Source: Heterohyrax brucei (taxonomy: Eukaryota > Chordata > Mammalia > Hyracoidea > Procaviidae). Taken from it: a stretch of DNA of 64,000 nt. The stretch is taken from contig CM053141.1 of the NCBI GenBank assembly GCA_028571685.1, positions 248,001 to 312,000 of the forward strand, in the 5' to 3' direction. The notes under the pieces are model-generated. The model saw only the letters and a program-made list of their open reading frames with translations. It ran no database searches and was not told the origin of the DNA. The translations under genes and the position numbers were made by a program. Below are positions 40,261 through 60,640 of the stretch, piece after piece (position 1 is the first letter of the stretch; every line of letters starts with the position of its first letter).

Positions 40261-42610
40261 CTGTGCGGCGATCTGTGGTTTAGTGCCACTTTTAGGGGCA
40301 TCTGCTAGTGTGCTTGGCACTTACCCCAACTTCTTACTAAGATGTTTGGGGCAGACTCTGGCAGGGGGCCTTCAGACAGGAGCCACCCTTCCCTGGGCGG
40401 CTGAACCCCGAATGTTGAGCCCTGGGGAGGCAGGCCTGGCAAAAGTGAGGCCCAGGCAGCAGTGGGAGCATCAGGCCCTCCTCCCCCATGGGTACGGGAG
40501 AGAGAACCGAAGGGGTCTTCACTCGGCGGTGGGGGAAGCACTCCTGTCAGAATTCCGTGTCTGTTAGTGGCTTGCAAAATGCATCTTTTCCTTACTTTTG
40601 AGTGACTGAAAATATCAGATTTGGATACTTTGTGGGGTGTCAAGCCTGGGCCTCTACGGGGCCAGGCCCTCTTCCCCACCCGTCGGCCTTGGCATTCAGC
40701 TGGGATCTGATGGGGGGACCCCAGGAGACAGCACTAGTAGGAGGAGAACCCCTTCATGTTAGCCTGAGGCCTTGTTAGGCCCCTTGTTCCAGCCTGTGCA
40801 AGTGGCATTTGTCGTGAGGAGCCTCCGGCACCCTGTCCAGCTGTGGCAGCCCAAAATGCAGTCAGACGGAGGGGAAGAGGGTCCCTCAGCTCCTCAGCAT
40901 GGTCACCAGCCACCAGCCACAGGCTGTGGTCAGGAGATGCTCCCTTCCTTGGCCTGCTGGTGGGGAGATATCCACGGCCGGCCGATGTCGCCCCATCCTT
41001 GGACTTCTGTGGCCCCTCAGGGTGGCAGTCGTAAGGATGCAGGGCTGTTCTGTCCAGTTCGCCCCTTCAGCTGGCAGTGGGCACAGTGGACTTTGGGACG
41101 GAATGCTGGCGGAGATGGGCTGACGCTCAGGCCCCACCAGCAGCACACATGCTTCTGTTTCTGTGGGTGGTGGAGACGCTTTTAAGTTTGTTGTGCTTGT
41201 CTGCTTTTTCTAAAAAGATCAGATATTATTTTTACCATTACAGAAAAAGATTCTGTAAAAACTCGTATTTCTGTGAGAAGATTGCAGGGCCCAGGAGTGC
41301 AGTCCAAAGGCCAATGGAGCCTCGAGGGGAGGGTCCTCCCTGCCAGGCCCAACTCCCGTCCCAGTGGACATGTCACTGAGGACTGATTCCGTCACTGGCC
41401 TCCGTCTTAGTGGGGAGACGCAGTTTTCCGTGTGCAGAGCAGGCGGGAAGGAGGCGCGTGGGGTCCGAGGCTCCTCTGATTTCGCCTTCCTGCACCCCTC
41501 CCCCCTTCATCCTCTGCGGCAGCTTCCTCTGCTCTTGGGCTTCTTTCTCACGGCGACCTGTCGGCGGGTCCTCAGGGCTGAGCTGAGACCTCAGGGAAGG
41601 GGCTTTGTGAGCACTGTGCAGACTGAGGCCGGCTGAGCTGGGACACGGGGCAGGGCCAGCGGGAGGGGTCCGGGCGTGGCCGGGCATCCTGGAGGAGGCA
41701 GGGGGGCTGCGGGGCCGAAGGCGCTGCGGGGGGCAGAGGGCCTGCCTAGCCGAAGGGCAGCGGGGGAGCCTCGGAGGCCCAGATGTTCAGGGAGCAGCAG
41801 GTTGTGCGTCCGAGGGTGGCTCTCAGGTCAGAGGTTGCCATGGCCACCAGGGCGGACCGGGATGGGGAGAGGGCTGTGAAGGCAGAGCCGGCGCTAAGGC
41901 TGGGGGCCCTCACGGGACCCTGCTGCTGACAGCTGGGCAGTCAGGACTGCGGCCGCCTTCTGGCCCAGGGGTGTCCAGCCGCCCAGCGCCTCCTCTGGTT
42001 CCTCATGTGCTGCCCCAGGCTTCCCTTGGGGTTGAGGCTGGGTTAGGCCGACGGAGCCGCGGGTATGGGGAGCCGGAGTCTAAGAGGCACACTGGTCCCC
42101 TAAATGCCCTGCTCGCTCTTGGGGCGGGGCAGGCCGTGACGGCCTTGGGGGTTTCCTGTTCGAGTCACGGGTCCTGCATTGAGATAGATGGCCTTGGCAG
42201 CTGCGCCTGCCTGCGAGGGCTTCTGGTGAGGGCTACGGAGCAGGCACTGGGTGACGCAGGGTGCCTGGCGCCAGCACTCCGCGGCCGGCGCGTTGCCACT
42301 GCCGGGAGAAGTCCCCGCCTTCCGAAGCCTCGGTCCCACCCCGCCCCACCTGCCCGCAGCTGTGGACAGCAGCCCCCTGACTCTAGCTGCTCATCCTCCC
42401 GTCGCTCCTCTTCCTCTGCTTTTCTGCTGGGTCACCCCTGGCCCCACACGCCCTCCAGCTCTGACTCCGGACCCCACGTGCCCTCCATCGCACTACTTGT
42501 GACCACATACCCACCTCCAAGTCTCACCCCTGAACCTACTCTGATTCCTTGCACCCCAACTGCCTTCTAAGACCATATGCTGCTCCATTGTTTGCAAAAC
42601 TCACCAGATG
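40261..42610. other. AHRR intron 1, 5' part
   Basis: GC-rich, with a weaker CpG-rich patch at about 41640-42320. No coding exon or clear repeat is recognised. It may hold regulatory sequence near the promoter. Confidence 0.4.
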
Positions 42611-42619
42611 CGTGTCTCT

Positions 42620-43330
42620 TCCTAGTGTGATAAGAATTATTTACTTGTTTTAAAATCATGAATAGATGTTGGATTCTTTGTGTGTATGCATGTATGGAGA
42701 TAATCACATTTATTTTATCCTTTAGTTTATAATGCAGTGAATTGCACTGTTTGAGTTTTGAATGTTAAAGCAGCCTTGAAACCCTTGGAAAAACTCGACT
42801 TAGTTGTGTGTTCTCCTTTTTATAGACTGCTGGATGCAAATTAATAATACTTGGGTATTTTTGCCATCTATGTCATAGGAAACCATGGTGACATAGTGGT
42901 TAAGAGCTACGTCTGCCAAGCAGAAGGTCAGCCATTTGAATCTGCCAGGCGCTCTTGGAAGCTCTATGCAGCAGTTCTACCCTGTTCTACAGGGTCGCTA
43001 CGAGTCAGAATTGACTCGGTGGCAGTGGGCTTGGTGCCAGGGTAATGCTGGCCTCACAAATGGACGGCAGTTTTAAACGTTTTTTCATTTCGATGCTGTG
43101 GACTGTAGAGAACTGGTGTTATCTCTCCCGTAAACTGATAGACTGAGCCGTTGAAACCCTCTGAGCCTGGGGTTTCCATGATGGGAGCTTCTGAAGTACA
43201 AATTGCACTTTTGAAAACAGATGTAAGACTATTCGAGTTCTCTCTCTCCCTCTCTCTCTCTCTGTGTGTGTATACATACATAGATATATGTATAGCCAGA
43301 GTGAGTTTGGGTAGTCTGTGTCTTGCAAGG
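42620..43330 (-). mobile_element. L1 ORF2 fragment, antisense, split by AfroSINE
   Basis: The plus strand shows the complement of L1 RT-region sequence: 'ttgggtatttttgccatcta' up to the SINE, then 'taatgctggcctcacaaatg' after it. A CT/GT/AT simple repeat lies at about 43244-43292. Confidence 0.7.
42877..43036 (+). mobile_element. AfroSINE
   Basis: Complete, from 'aggaaaccatggtgacatag' through 'gggtcgctacgagtcagaat' to 'ggcagtgggcttgg'. It is inserted in the antisense L1 fragment, which resumes after it. Confidence 0.88.
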
Positions 43331-43393
43331 AGTTCGTCCATTTCCTCTAAGTGGCTGACTTCATGGGAATGGTCTTCTCTTATTTTCCTGTTC

Positions 43394-44735
43394 TGTCTGA
43401 CCACTTGTCGGTCAGTTTGTCCTACTGTGGCGCTTGCGTGTTACTGTGATGCTGGAAGCTAGGCCATAGGTACTTCAGGTACCAGCAGGGTCGCCCACTG
43501 TGGGCGGGTTCCAGACTAGGATAGACTGGAAGGTGGATCTTGTGGTCCGCTCCGACAAGAATCAGCCTGTGAAAACCTTGTGTGCAGCAGCAGAGCCCAG
43601 TTTTACACCCTGCTGGAAGCTGAGCCCATCAGGTTGGAAGGCACCCACGACACAGGTGGGGAGGAGCTGCCTCCTAAGAGCAGAGGCAGACTAGTGACTT
43701 GGAGTCAAGCTTTCAGGACCTTCGTTTGCTGATGTGGAGTGCCTCAACGAAACAGCTGCAAACACCCATTTATAATCAGAATGTAGAATGTACAAACTAT
43801 GAATCCAGGAAAAGTGGAAATCATAGAAATAAAATGAAACGCATCAACATCAATAACCTGGCACTAGTGAACTGAAATGGGCTAGTACTGGCCATTTTGA
43901 ATCAGACAGTCATGTGGTCTACTGTCCCGGAAATGACAAGTTGAAGAGGAATGGTGTTGCATTCATCACCAAAAAGAACATTTCAAAATCTGCCCTGAAG
44001 TACAGTAGTAATATCCAACACTAACAAGGAAGACCAGTTAATAATGACTATCTCCGCATTCATACACCAACCTCTAAGGCCAAAGATGAAGAAGTGGAAG
44101 ATTTTTACCAGCTTCTGCAGTTTGGAATTGACCCACCATGTAATCAGGGTACACTGATAATTACTGGTAGTTAAAATGTGAAAGTTGGAAACAAAGAAGG
44201 ATTGGTAGTTGGAAAATATGGCCTTGGTTTCCAGGTGTTAAAAAGCAAAGATGTCATCTTAAAGACTAAGATGTACCTGACCCAAGCCATGGTGTTCTTG
44301 GTAGCCTCATATGTGTGCAAAAGCTGGACAATGAATAAGGAAGACCAAAGAACAGATACCTTTACACTGTGATGATGGAGAAAAATCTTAAATATACCAT
44401 GGACTGCCAAAAGAATGAACAATTTTGTCCTGGGAAGACTATGACCAGAATGTTCCTTAGCAGTAAGGATGGGGAGACGTTGTCTCATGTCCTTTGGACG
44501 TGTTGTCAGGAGGGATTAGTTCCTGGAGAAGGCCATCATGCTTGGGAAACAGAGGGTCAGCAACAAAAAAAAAGACCCTCAGTGAGATGGATTGACACAG
44601 TGGCTGTGCCCGCGGGCTCAACCGTAACAGTGACCGGGAGAATGGCAAAGGGCTGGGCAGTGTTTCATTCTGCTGTGTGGAGAGTCGACATGAGCTGGAA
44701 CCAGCTGGATGACACTTACACCACCAACAACATTG
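43394..44735 (+). mobile_element. RTE LINE with large internal deletion (copy A)
   Basis: Starts at the RTE 5' end ('ccacttgtcggtcagtttgt') and covers the 5' UTR and endonuclease start to about 44234. It then jumps to the RT C-terminal/3' region ('gtgttaaaaagcaaagatgt') and continues to the tail ('ccagctggatgacacttaca'). Most of the RT domain is absent. The open frame 44369-44740 covers the 3' part ('KYTMDCQKNEQFCPGKTMT'). Confidence 0.8.
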
Positions 44736-45188
44736 CCTGATACACTTCTGGAAGATGAGGCTTCCTGTTAGAAGTCACCCAGAATCTCCTGGGAAAGAGC
44801 TGCCTTCCCAATGTGGGGTCAACCTTCATGGTACAGATGGAATAAAGCTTTCTGAACTATCATTTGCCGATGTAGCATAACTCAAATTGAGAAGAAATAG
44901 CTGTAAACATCCATTAGTAATCAGAATGTGGACTGTATGAAATAGGAATTTAGGAAAATTGAAAGTTGTCAAAGATGAAATGGAAGACATAAAGATTCAT
45001 AACCTGGGCACTGGTCAGCTGAAATGGACAGGTACTGACCATTTTGAATCAGACAGTCGTCGTCTACTTGCTGGGAACTGACAAACTGAAAAGGAACGAT
45101 GTCACAGTCATGGTCAAAAAGAACATTTCAAGATCTATCCTGTAGTACCACACTGTTGGTTATAGGATAATAGCCATCTGCCTACAAG

Positions 45189-45345
45189 GGTGACCTGGAG
45201 GTCTGGCAGAACAGTGGTTAAGGCTTGGCTCCTAACAATAAGCCATTCAAATCCATCAGCTTCTCCTTGGAAACCTTATGGGGCAATTCTACACTGTCTT
45301 ATAAAGTCACTGTGAGCTTTAATTGACTCAACAGTAATGTGGTTT
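45189..45345 (+). mobile_element. AfroSINE inside RTE copy B
   Basis: Degenerate head ('tctggcagaacagtggttaa'), middle 'ggaaaccttatggggcaatt' and tail 'gtcactgtgagctttaattg'. The RTE sequence continues after it ('aaaaccagttaatagggcta'). Confidence 0.75.
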
Positions 45346-46007
45346 TCTGTTTTCAAGAAAAACCAGTTAATAGGGCTATTATTCAAATTTACGCACCATC
45401 CAGTAATTCCAAAGATAAGGTAATTGAAGATGTTAGCCAGCTTCTGGAGTCTGAAGTCAGTCAAATGTGTAGTCAAGACGCATTGATAATTACTGGTGAT
45501 TTGAATACAAACTTTCGAAAAAGGAAGAAGGCTCTTTAATTGGAAAATACGGCCCTAGGAGATAGAAACAGTGCTGGAGATTGCGTGACAGAATTTTGTA
45601 AGACAAATGACTTACTCACTGCAAACACCTTTTCTTCAGCAATATGAAAGGTGACTGTACGTGTGGATCTCACCAGAGGAAATACGCAAGGATCAAATAC
45701 ATCTGTGGAAAGAGACATGGGAAAAACTCTGTGTCATCTATCAGAACAAGGTCCAGGGACCACCTTAGGGACAGACCGTCAGTTGCTCGTATGCAAATTT
45801 AAGCTGAAGCTGAAGAAAATCAGAACGAGTTTGTATGAGAGCTGAATCCTAGTGCTGAAATGACCCCTCTTAAGTTTGGGGACCAGCTCAAAAATAAATT
45901 TCATGTACTGGACACTGAACAGAAGACCAGATGAGTTACGCAGTGACACAGGGACATCACACCTGGAGAAAGGACGATGTCATCAAAAAGACAGGAAAGA
46001 AAGCCTT

Positions 46008-46545
46008 GGTGTAAGGAAGGGCTTAGTGTGGCCTCTCTCCCCGTGGTGCTGTACCCCACTGAGGTGGCTGGGTGGGCCTGTGCAAGTAAGACAGTTGTGG
46101 CCCACCCACAGGAATGGCGAGTTTTGCTGGGAAGGGGAGGCTGGTGGGCAACTGGACTCCCCGGCTCCTGAGGTGAGGAAGCTGAATGCCTCTGGGCAGA
46201 GACTGAGGGCCAGGGAGAAGCACACTTGAACCGTGAACTTGGGACTTTCTACTCCCACAACTGCGTGAGCCATTTCCTCTATATGGCTCATAAATTCTGT
46301 GAGCTGTTGCAGTGAATTAGGGAACCCAAAGGAGGAGGGAGGGCCTGAGGCGAGAGGGAGGCGTTGGTGTCAGAGAGGGAGTGGTACTCCGTTTGGGAAA
46401 GTGGGATGTTTGGGACATCTTTAACCTCTGTCGCACAGAAACTATATAGGGTCCCTATGAGTCAGAACTGATTGAATGACAGTGTCCCCCGCCCCCGTGG
46501 GAACCAGCTTTGTGTTGATCCTTAAAAAGAAATTAGTTGATAAAA
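46008..46545. mobile_element. Foreign insert in RTE copy B with AfroSINE tail
   Basis: About 400 bp of unassigned sequence is followed by an AfroSINE-type 3' end (46436-46490: 'gggtccctatgagtcagaac') and an A run at 46542-46552. Then the RTE resumes ('gaccaaaatggatttcagaa'). Confidence 0.5.
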
Positions 46546-46896
46546 AAAAAAAGACCAAAATGGATTTCAGAAGAAACTCTGAAACCTGCTCTTGAACAGA
46601 GTAGCTACAGCGAATGGAAGAAATCATGACATATATGAGCTGAGCAAGACATTTCAAAGGGCAGCTCAAGAGGATCAAGTGTTACAATGAAATGCGCAAA
46701 GATCTGGAGTTAGAAAACCCAAAGGAAAGAACATGCTTGGCCAAAAGAAGAAAAATTCAAGTCTCAAGTTGCAATATTGAATTATTCTGTGGGCAAAATA
46801 CTGAAGAAGCATCAAAAGAAGATGGAAGGAAGGCACAGGGTCACAGAGCAAAAGAGGTTTGGCATTCAGTCATTTCAGGAGGTAGCAGATAAGGTC

Positions 46897-47430
46897 TTAC
46901 AATTAAGTCCATAAACTTAATTGCTCTAAGTGCCACCTGCATCATTATTGAGTATCGCCATGGTCACCTTTAAAGTGCTTCCCTTGGGAAGCTGTGCACC
47001 AACGCCGGTGCCTAGTCCACCCTGCAGAGCGATTGTGGAACTCTTTCTGGAATGGCCATTGCACATGGTGGCACGGTGGCAGGTTTGGAAACGTAATTGT
47101 CTAGTTCTCCGTGAGGGAGTCTCTAGCCAGTAAACAAATTAGTGTATTGTAACACTGGATCTGGCCCCCAGTGACTTTTTTCTTTACTGGAAGATAAAGA
47201 AAATACTGAAAGGAAGATGTTTTGATGACATTTGGCACACCAAGGACAATATGATGACAGCTCTGAAGGCCATTCCAGAAAAAGAGTTCCAAAATTGCTT
47301 GGAAGGGTGGGCTAGGTGCTGGCGTTGGTGCACAGCTTCCCGAGGGGAGGACTCTGAAAGTGACCATAGCGATACTCAGCAATGAGGTATGTAGCGCTTA
47401 GGACAATTAAGTTTTCAGACTTCACTGTCA
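46897..47430. mobile_element. Fold-back mariner element
   Basis: Two copies of a mariner 3' end face each other. The right copy (about 47155-47430, transposase on plus) reads 'DLAPSDFFLYWKIKK' and 'LKAIPEKEFQNCLEGW' to a stop at 47385. The 'LAPSDFF' block holds the third catalytic Asp of mariner transposases. The left part (46897-47057) is the reverse complement of the right end (47268-47430), about 80% identical by eye. Both arms give the same non-coding-strand peptide ('LSIAMVTF'). Confidence 0.8.
47155..47385 (+). pseudogene. Mariner transposase C-terminal fragment
   Basis: About 75 codons, open to a stop at 47385: 'LAPSDFFLYWKIKKILKGR', then 'CFDDIWHTKDNMMTALKAI' and 'PEKEFQNCLEGWARCWRW'. 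Intact mariner transposases are about 345 residues (DDE/D fold, cut-and-paste at TA). The first two catalytic Asp residues are missing, so it is inactive. Confidence 0.8.
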
Positions 47431-50110
47431 GGCCTCATACTTAGTGTTTTCTCATCCCTGCCTCTCCCCTCGCTTGTAACCATCAAAGGTTGTTTCCTTC
47501 TGTGTGTGAACCTTTTCACGAGTTTGTATAGCAGTGGTCTCATATAGTGTTTGTCCTCTGTGATTGATGTCTCTCACTCAGCCTAATAAGGCCCTCAAGT
47601 TGCACCCATGTTACGGGATGTGTCACAGATTCATCATTGTTCTTTGGTGCCATGCGACACCCCTCCTGTGTGTGTGCCACAGTGTGTTTTCTCATTCCTC
47701 TTTTGGTGGACAGCTAGGTTGTTTCCATCTTTCTGCTATTGTGAAAAATGGTGCTATGAACGTGGGTGAGCACATGTCTGTTTGTGGGACAAATCTTATT
47801 TCTCCAGGAAGCGTTCCTAGGAGCGGGATTGTTGGATCAGATGGTATTTCTTTTTCTAGCTTTCTAAGGAAGTGCCATATTGTCTTGAGAATGGTGTATC
47901 ATTTTGTGTTCTCGCCAGCAGTGCATAAGAGTTCTGATCTCCCTGCAGCTTCTCGTTTCTTATTGCCTTGTTTTTTTTGTTTTTTTTTTAATCCTGCCAG
48001 TAATGCCAGGGTGAAATGATATCCCGTTGTGGTTTTGATTTGCATTTCTCTTATAGTGTTTTGGATTTTGATCTGATTTGTGTTTCTCTAATGGCTAGTG
48101 ATCACGAGTGTTTCCTCAACGTGTCTGCTAGCTGCTTGAGGGTCTTGGTGTCTGGTGAAGCGTCTGTTCATTTCCATGGCCCGTTTTCTAAATTGGATTA
48201 TTTGTCTTTTTGTTGTAGAGGTGCTGGATCTTCTTGTAGATTTTAGACATTAGACTTTTGTCTGATACGTAATATTAAAAAAATGTTCCCAGTGTGTGGG
48301 ATCTCTTTTTATCCTTTTGGTGAAGCCATTTGATGAGCACAAGTGTTTAATTTTTAGAAGCTCCCAATTATCTAGATTGTCTTGTGGAGTATGTGTGTTG
48401 TTGGTTACGGTTTGTATGGTTTGTATGGTTTGGTTAGGGTTTGTAGGGTTTGTATCCTGTTAATGCTATGTATCCGGGCTTCTAGTGTTGATTTTACTTT
48501 TTCTTCTGTGAACTTTATAGTTTTGGGGTTTATATTTAGGTCTTTGATCCATTTTGAATTAGCTTTTACATATGGTGTGAGGTATGGGTCCTTCGTTATT
48601 TTGAAGGACGGACATTCAGTTTTGCCGGCACCGCTTGTTAAAAATGACAGTCGTTTTCCCATTCAAATGGCTTTGGGCCCTTGTTGAACATCAGATGACC
48701 TTCAGTGGATGGATTTGCATCTGAGTTCTCAGTTCTGTTCCATTGGTCAACATATCTGTTGTTGGACACGTACCAAGCTGTTTTGACCACTGGGGCTGTA
48801 CAGTAGGTTCTGAGGTCAGGTAGTGTGTCTCCTCCTTACTTTATTCTTTTTCTTGAATAGTGGTTTACCTATTAAGGGCTTCTCCTTATCCATACAAAGT
48901 TAATGATAAGTTTTTCCCTCTCTTTAGAGAAGATTGTTGATATTTGGATCAAGATTGCCTTGTGTTTGTAAATCTCTTTGGGTAGAATTGTCATTTTCAT
49001 GATGTTGAGTCTACCTTTAATGAGTGTGGTACGTTTTCCCATTTAGGTGGCTCTCTTTTGGTTTCTTGCAGTAGTGTTTTGTAGTATTTTTATACAGGTC
49101 TTTTCCATCCCTGGTTAAGTTTACTCCTAAGGAGTCCTAATGGGCTCAACCCCAACAGCCATTGTGGGTGTGTCTAGAACCAGGCAGGGTTTGGTTCTGT
49201 TGTACCCTGGGTCACTAGGAATTGGAACTGACTGGACAACTGGCTGACAACAACAGTTTTTTTAGGGGCTGTTACAACTTTGAGTTGTGTTGATTCTATG
49301 GTTTGTGTATTCTTATGTATTTCTGCTCTGATCTTACTATGTCCTTCTGGTGGAGATAGGCTTTATTTGTTTATTTTTGCTGTTCTCTTTCTATTTGTTC
49401 GAGTTGTATAACTGATATTTTGATTTTGCCCCTTTTTTCTCTGAGAGTTCATTTCATTGGCTGATATCTGGCTGGTACAATCTTGTGTCCTAGATCCAGG
49501 CTGTGGTCAGATTTTCTTTGGTCTCAGACCGAAGGACTCCCTTCAGTAATTCTTGTAAGTTTTGGTTTGTTTTTCACACATTCCCTTAATTTCTGTTTAT
49601 GTGAAAATGTCCTAATTTTATCATCATATTTGATCTAGAGTTTTCCAGGATATATTATTCTTGGTTGGAACTTTTTTTCCCCAAGGTTTTATGTGTCTCT
49701 TTCCTACGTGCTTTCTGCCAAATAATCAGAACTTAAAGTCTTACTGTTTCTCCTTTCTTTGTGACTTTTTTTTTTCCTCAAGTTGCTCTCAGGATTTTTT
49801 CTTTGTATTTGATTTTACTAAGTGTTTTCACTTTCACGTTCATAATAAAGTCCTTTGATGCACAGCCTTTGTCATTTTCATGAAACCCAGTTTGTTTTTG
49901 TTCCTGATTTTGGTGTCCTAAGAATCCACTGTCAAAAGCAATGAGGTTGAAATTTTACTGCTGTTTTCTTCTAATCGTTTTAAGTATTAGCCTTGTATTT
50001 AGGTCAGTGGCTTCTTTGGCATTAACTTTTGTATATGGTATGAGGTATTAGTCCAGCTTTATTCTCTTGCATGTGGAGATCCAGTTGTCCCAGCACTAGT
50101 TTTATTAGTT
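47431..50110 (-). mobile_element. L1 LINE, antisense, split by AfroSINE
   Basis: The plus strand carries the complement of the L1 3' UTR and ORF2 end ('agctaggttgtttccatctt', later 'ggtctttgatccattttgaa'), the RT region near 49100 and older L1-type sequence at 49470-49900 ('ggatatattattcttggttg'). A second ORF2-end fragment lies near 50020-50110. It is probably two or more fragments. None is functional. Confidence 0.75.
49128..49257 (+). mobile_element. AfroSINE, diverged
   Basis: 'gagtcctaatgggctcaacc' head and 'gggtcactaggaattggaac' tail, ending 'ctggctgacaacaac'. It interrupts the antisense L1. Confidence 0.6.
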
Positions 50111-50204
50111 TTTGCTTCCTGTACTTGAAGCTCTGTGGTCAGGTGCACACACATTTAGGGGTGCCACACCTTTTCGGAGAATCAACCCCCTTTATCATTG
50201 CCTC

Positions 50205-51180
50205 ATTTCCTTCTTCCACCACTTGTCTGTCGTTTGTCATACTGTAGTGGCTTGCATGTTGCTGTGGTTCTTGGTTGAAAATCAGGAAAGTTGTGTATCA
50301 GGGTTGTATCCTTTCACCATACGTATTCAATCTGTATGCTGAGCAAATAAGCTGAGAAGCTGGACTCTGTGAAGAAGAATGAGGCATCAGGATTGGAGGA
50401 AGACTCATTAACAGCCTGTGTTATGCAGATAAGACAACCCTGCTTGTTGAAGATGAAGATTTGAAGCACTTGCCAGCAAAGATCAAAGACCAAACTCTTC
50501 AGCAGGGATTACACCTCAACATAAAGAAAACAAACATCCTCACACCTGGTGCGATAAGCAACACCATGGAAAGTGGCGAAAAGATTGAAATTCTCAAGGA
50601 TTTTAACTTGGATCCACAATCAAAACCCACAGAAGCAGCAGTCAGGAACTCAAAGGGCACATGTCACTGGGCTTGTCTGTTGGAAAAGACTTCTTTAAAG
50701 GGTAAAAAGCACTTGGTTCACTTTGAAAATCAAGGTGTACTTGACCCAAGCCATGGCATTTTCAGTTGCCTCACTTGCATACAAAAACTGGAGGATGAAT
50801 AAAGACCAAAGAGAAATTGATACCTTTGAATTCTGTCATCAGTAAAGAATATTGAATACACCATGGATTGCCAGAATGAACAAATCTGTCTGGGAAGAAG
50901 TAAAGCCCAAATACTCCTTAGAAGCAAGGGTGGTGAGACTCTGTCCCCTGTCCTGTACTTTGGACGTGTGGTCAGGAGGGACCAGTCCCTGAGAAGCACA
51001 TCATGCTTTGTACAGGATCGGTGAAAAAGAGAAAGACTCTTAACAATACGGATTGACACAGTGGCTGGCTGCAACAACGGGCTCGGAGCGAGCTCTGCTC
51101 TTGGGGAGTGTGTGGGACTGGGCAGGGCTATGCGTGCGTGGTCGCTGCGAGTCAGAACTGACTGAGATCCCGAACAGCAA
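50205..51180 (+). mobile_element. RTE LINE with internal deletion (copy C)
   Basis: About 60 bp of RTE 5' end ('ccaccacttgtctgtcgttt') joins directly to the RT C-terminal region ('tgtgtatcagggttgtatcc') and continues to the 3' tail near 51180. The open frame 50461-50802 ('LHLNIKKTNILTPGAISNTM') covers sequence after the RT core. Confidence 0.8.
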
Positions 51181-51326
51181 CATCTCTCTTTGTCCCTAGT
51201 AGTATTCCTCACTCTAAAGTCTAGTTTGTCTGATATTAATAGAGCTAATCCAGCTTTCTTTTAATTAGTGTTTCATGATGAATCTTTTTCCATCCCTATT
51301 TTTTTACCTGTCTGTATCTTTAAATC

Positions 51327-51478
51327 TCATGGTATCATGGTTAAGCGCTACCTCTGCTAACTAAAATGTCAGCAGCTGGAATCCTCCCAGTGCTCCTCGG
51401 AAACTTTATGGAGCAGTTCTACCCTGTCCTGTGGGGTCGCTATGGTCAGAATTGACGCACAGCAGTGGCTTTTGGCTA
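51327..51478 (+). mobile_element. AfroSINE
   Basis: 'catggtatcatggttaagcg' head, 'gctcctcggaaactttatgg' middle and 'gggtcgctatggtcagaatt' tail. Confidence 0.8.
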
Positions 51479-51479
51479 C

Positions 51480-60640
<9,161 letters not shown>

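Larger units (their letters stand above)
44736..46895 (+). mobile_element. RTE LINE 5' half (copy B), with SINE insertions
   Basis: Begins directly after copy A in the RTE 5' region and runs through the endonuclease ('NRAIIQIYAPSSNSKDKV', 45339-45539) towards the region before the RT. It stops at about 46890, where the mariner begins. It is interrupted by an AfroSINE at 45189-45345 and by foreign sequence at about 46008-46545. Dead copy. Confidence 0.75.
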
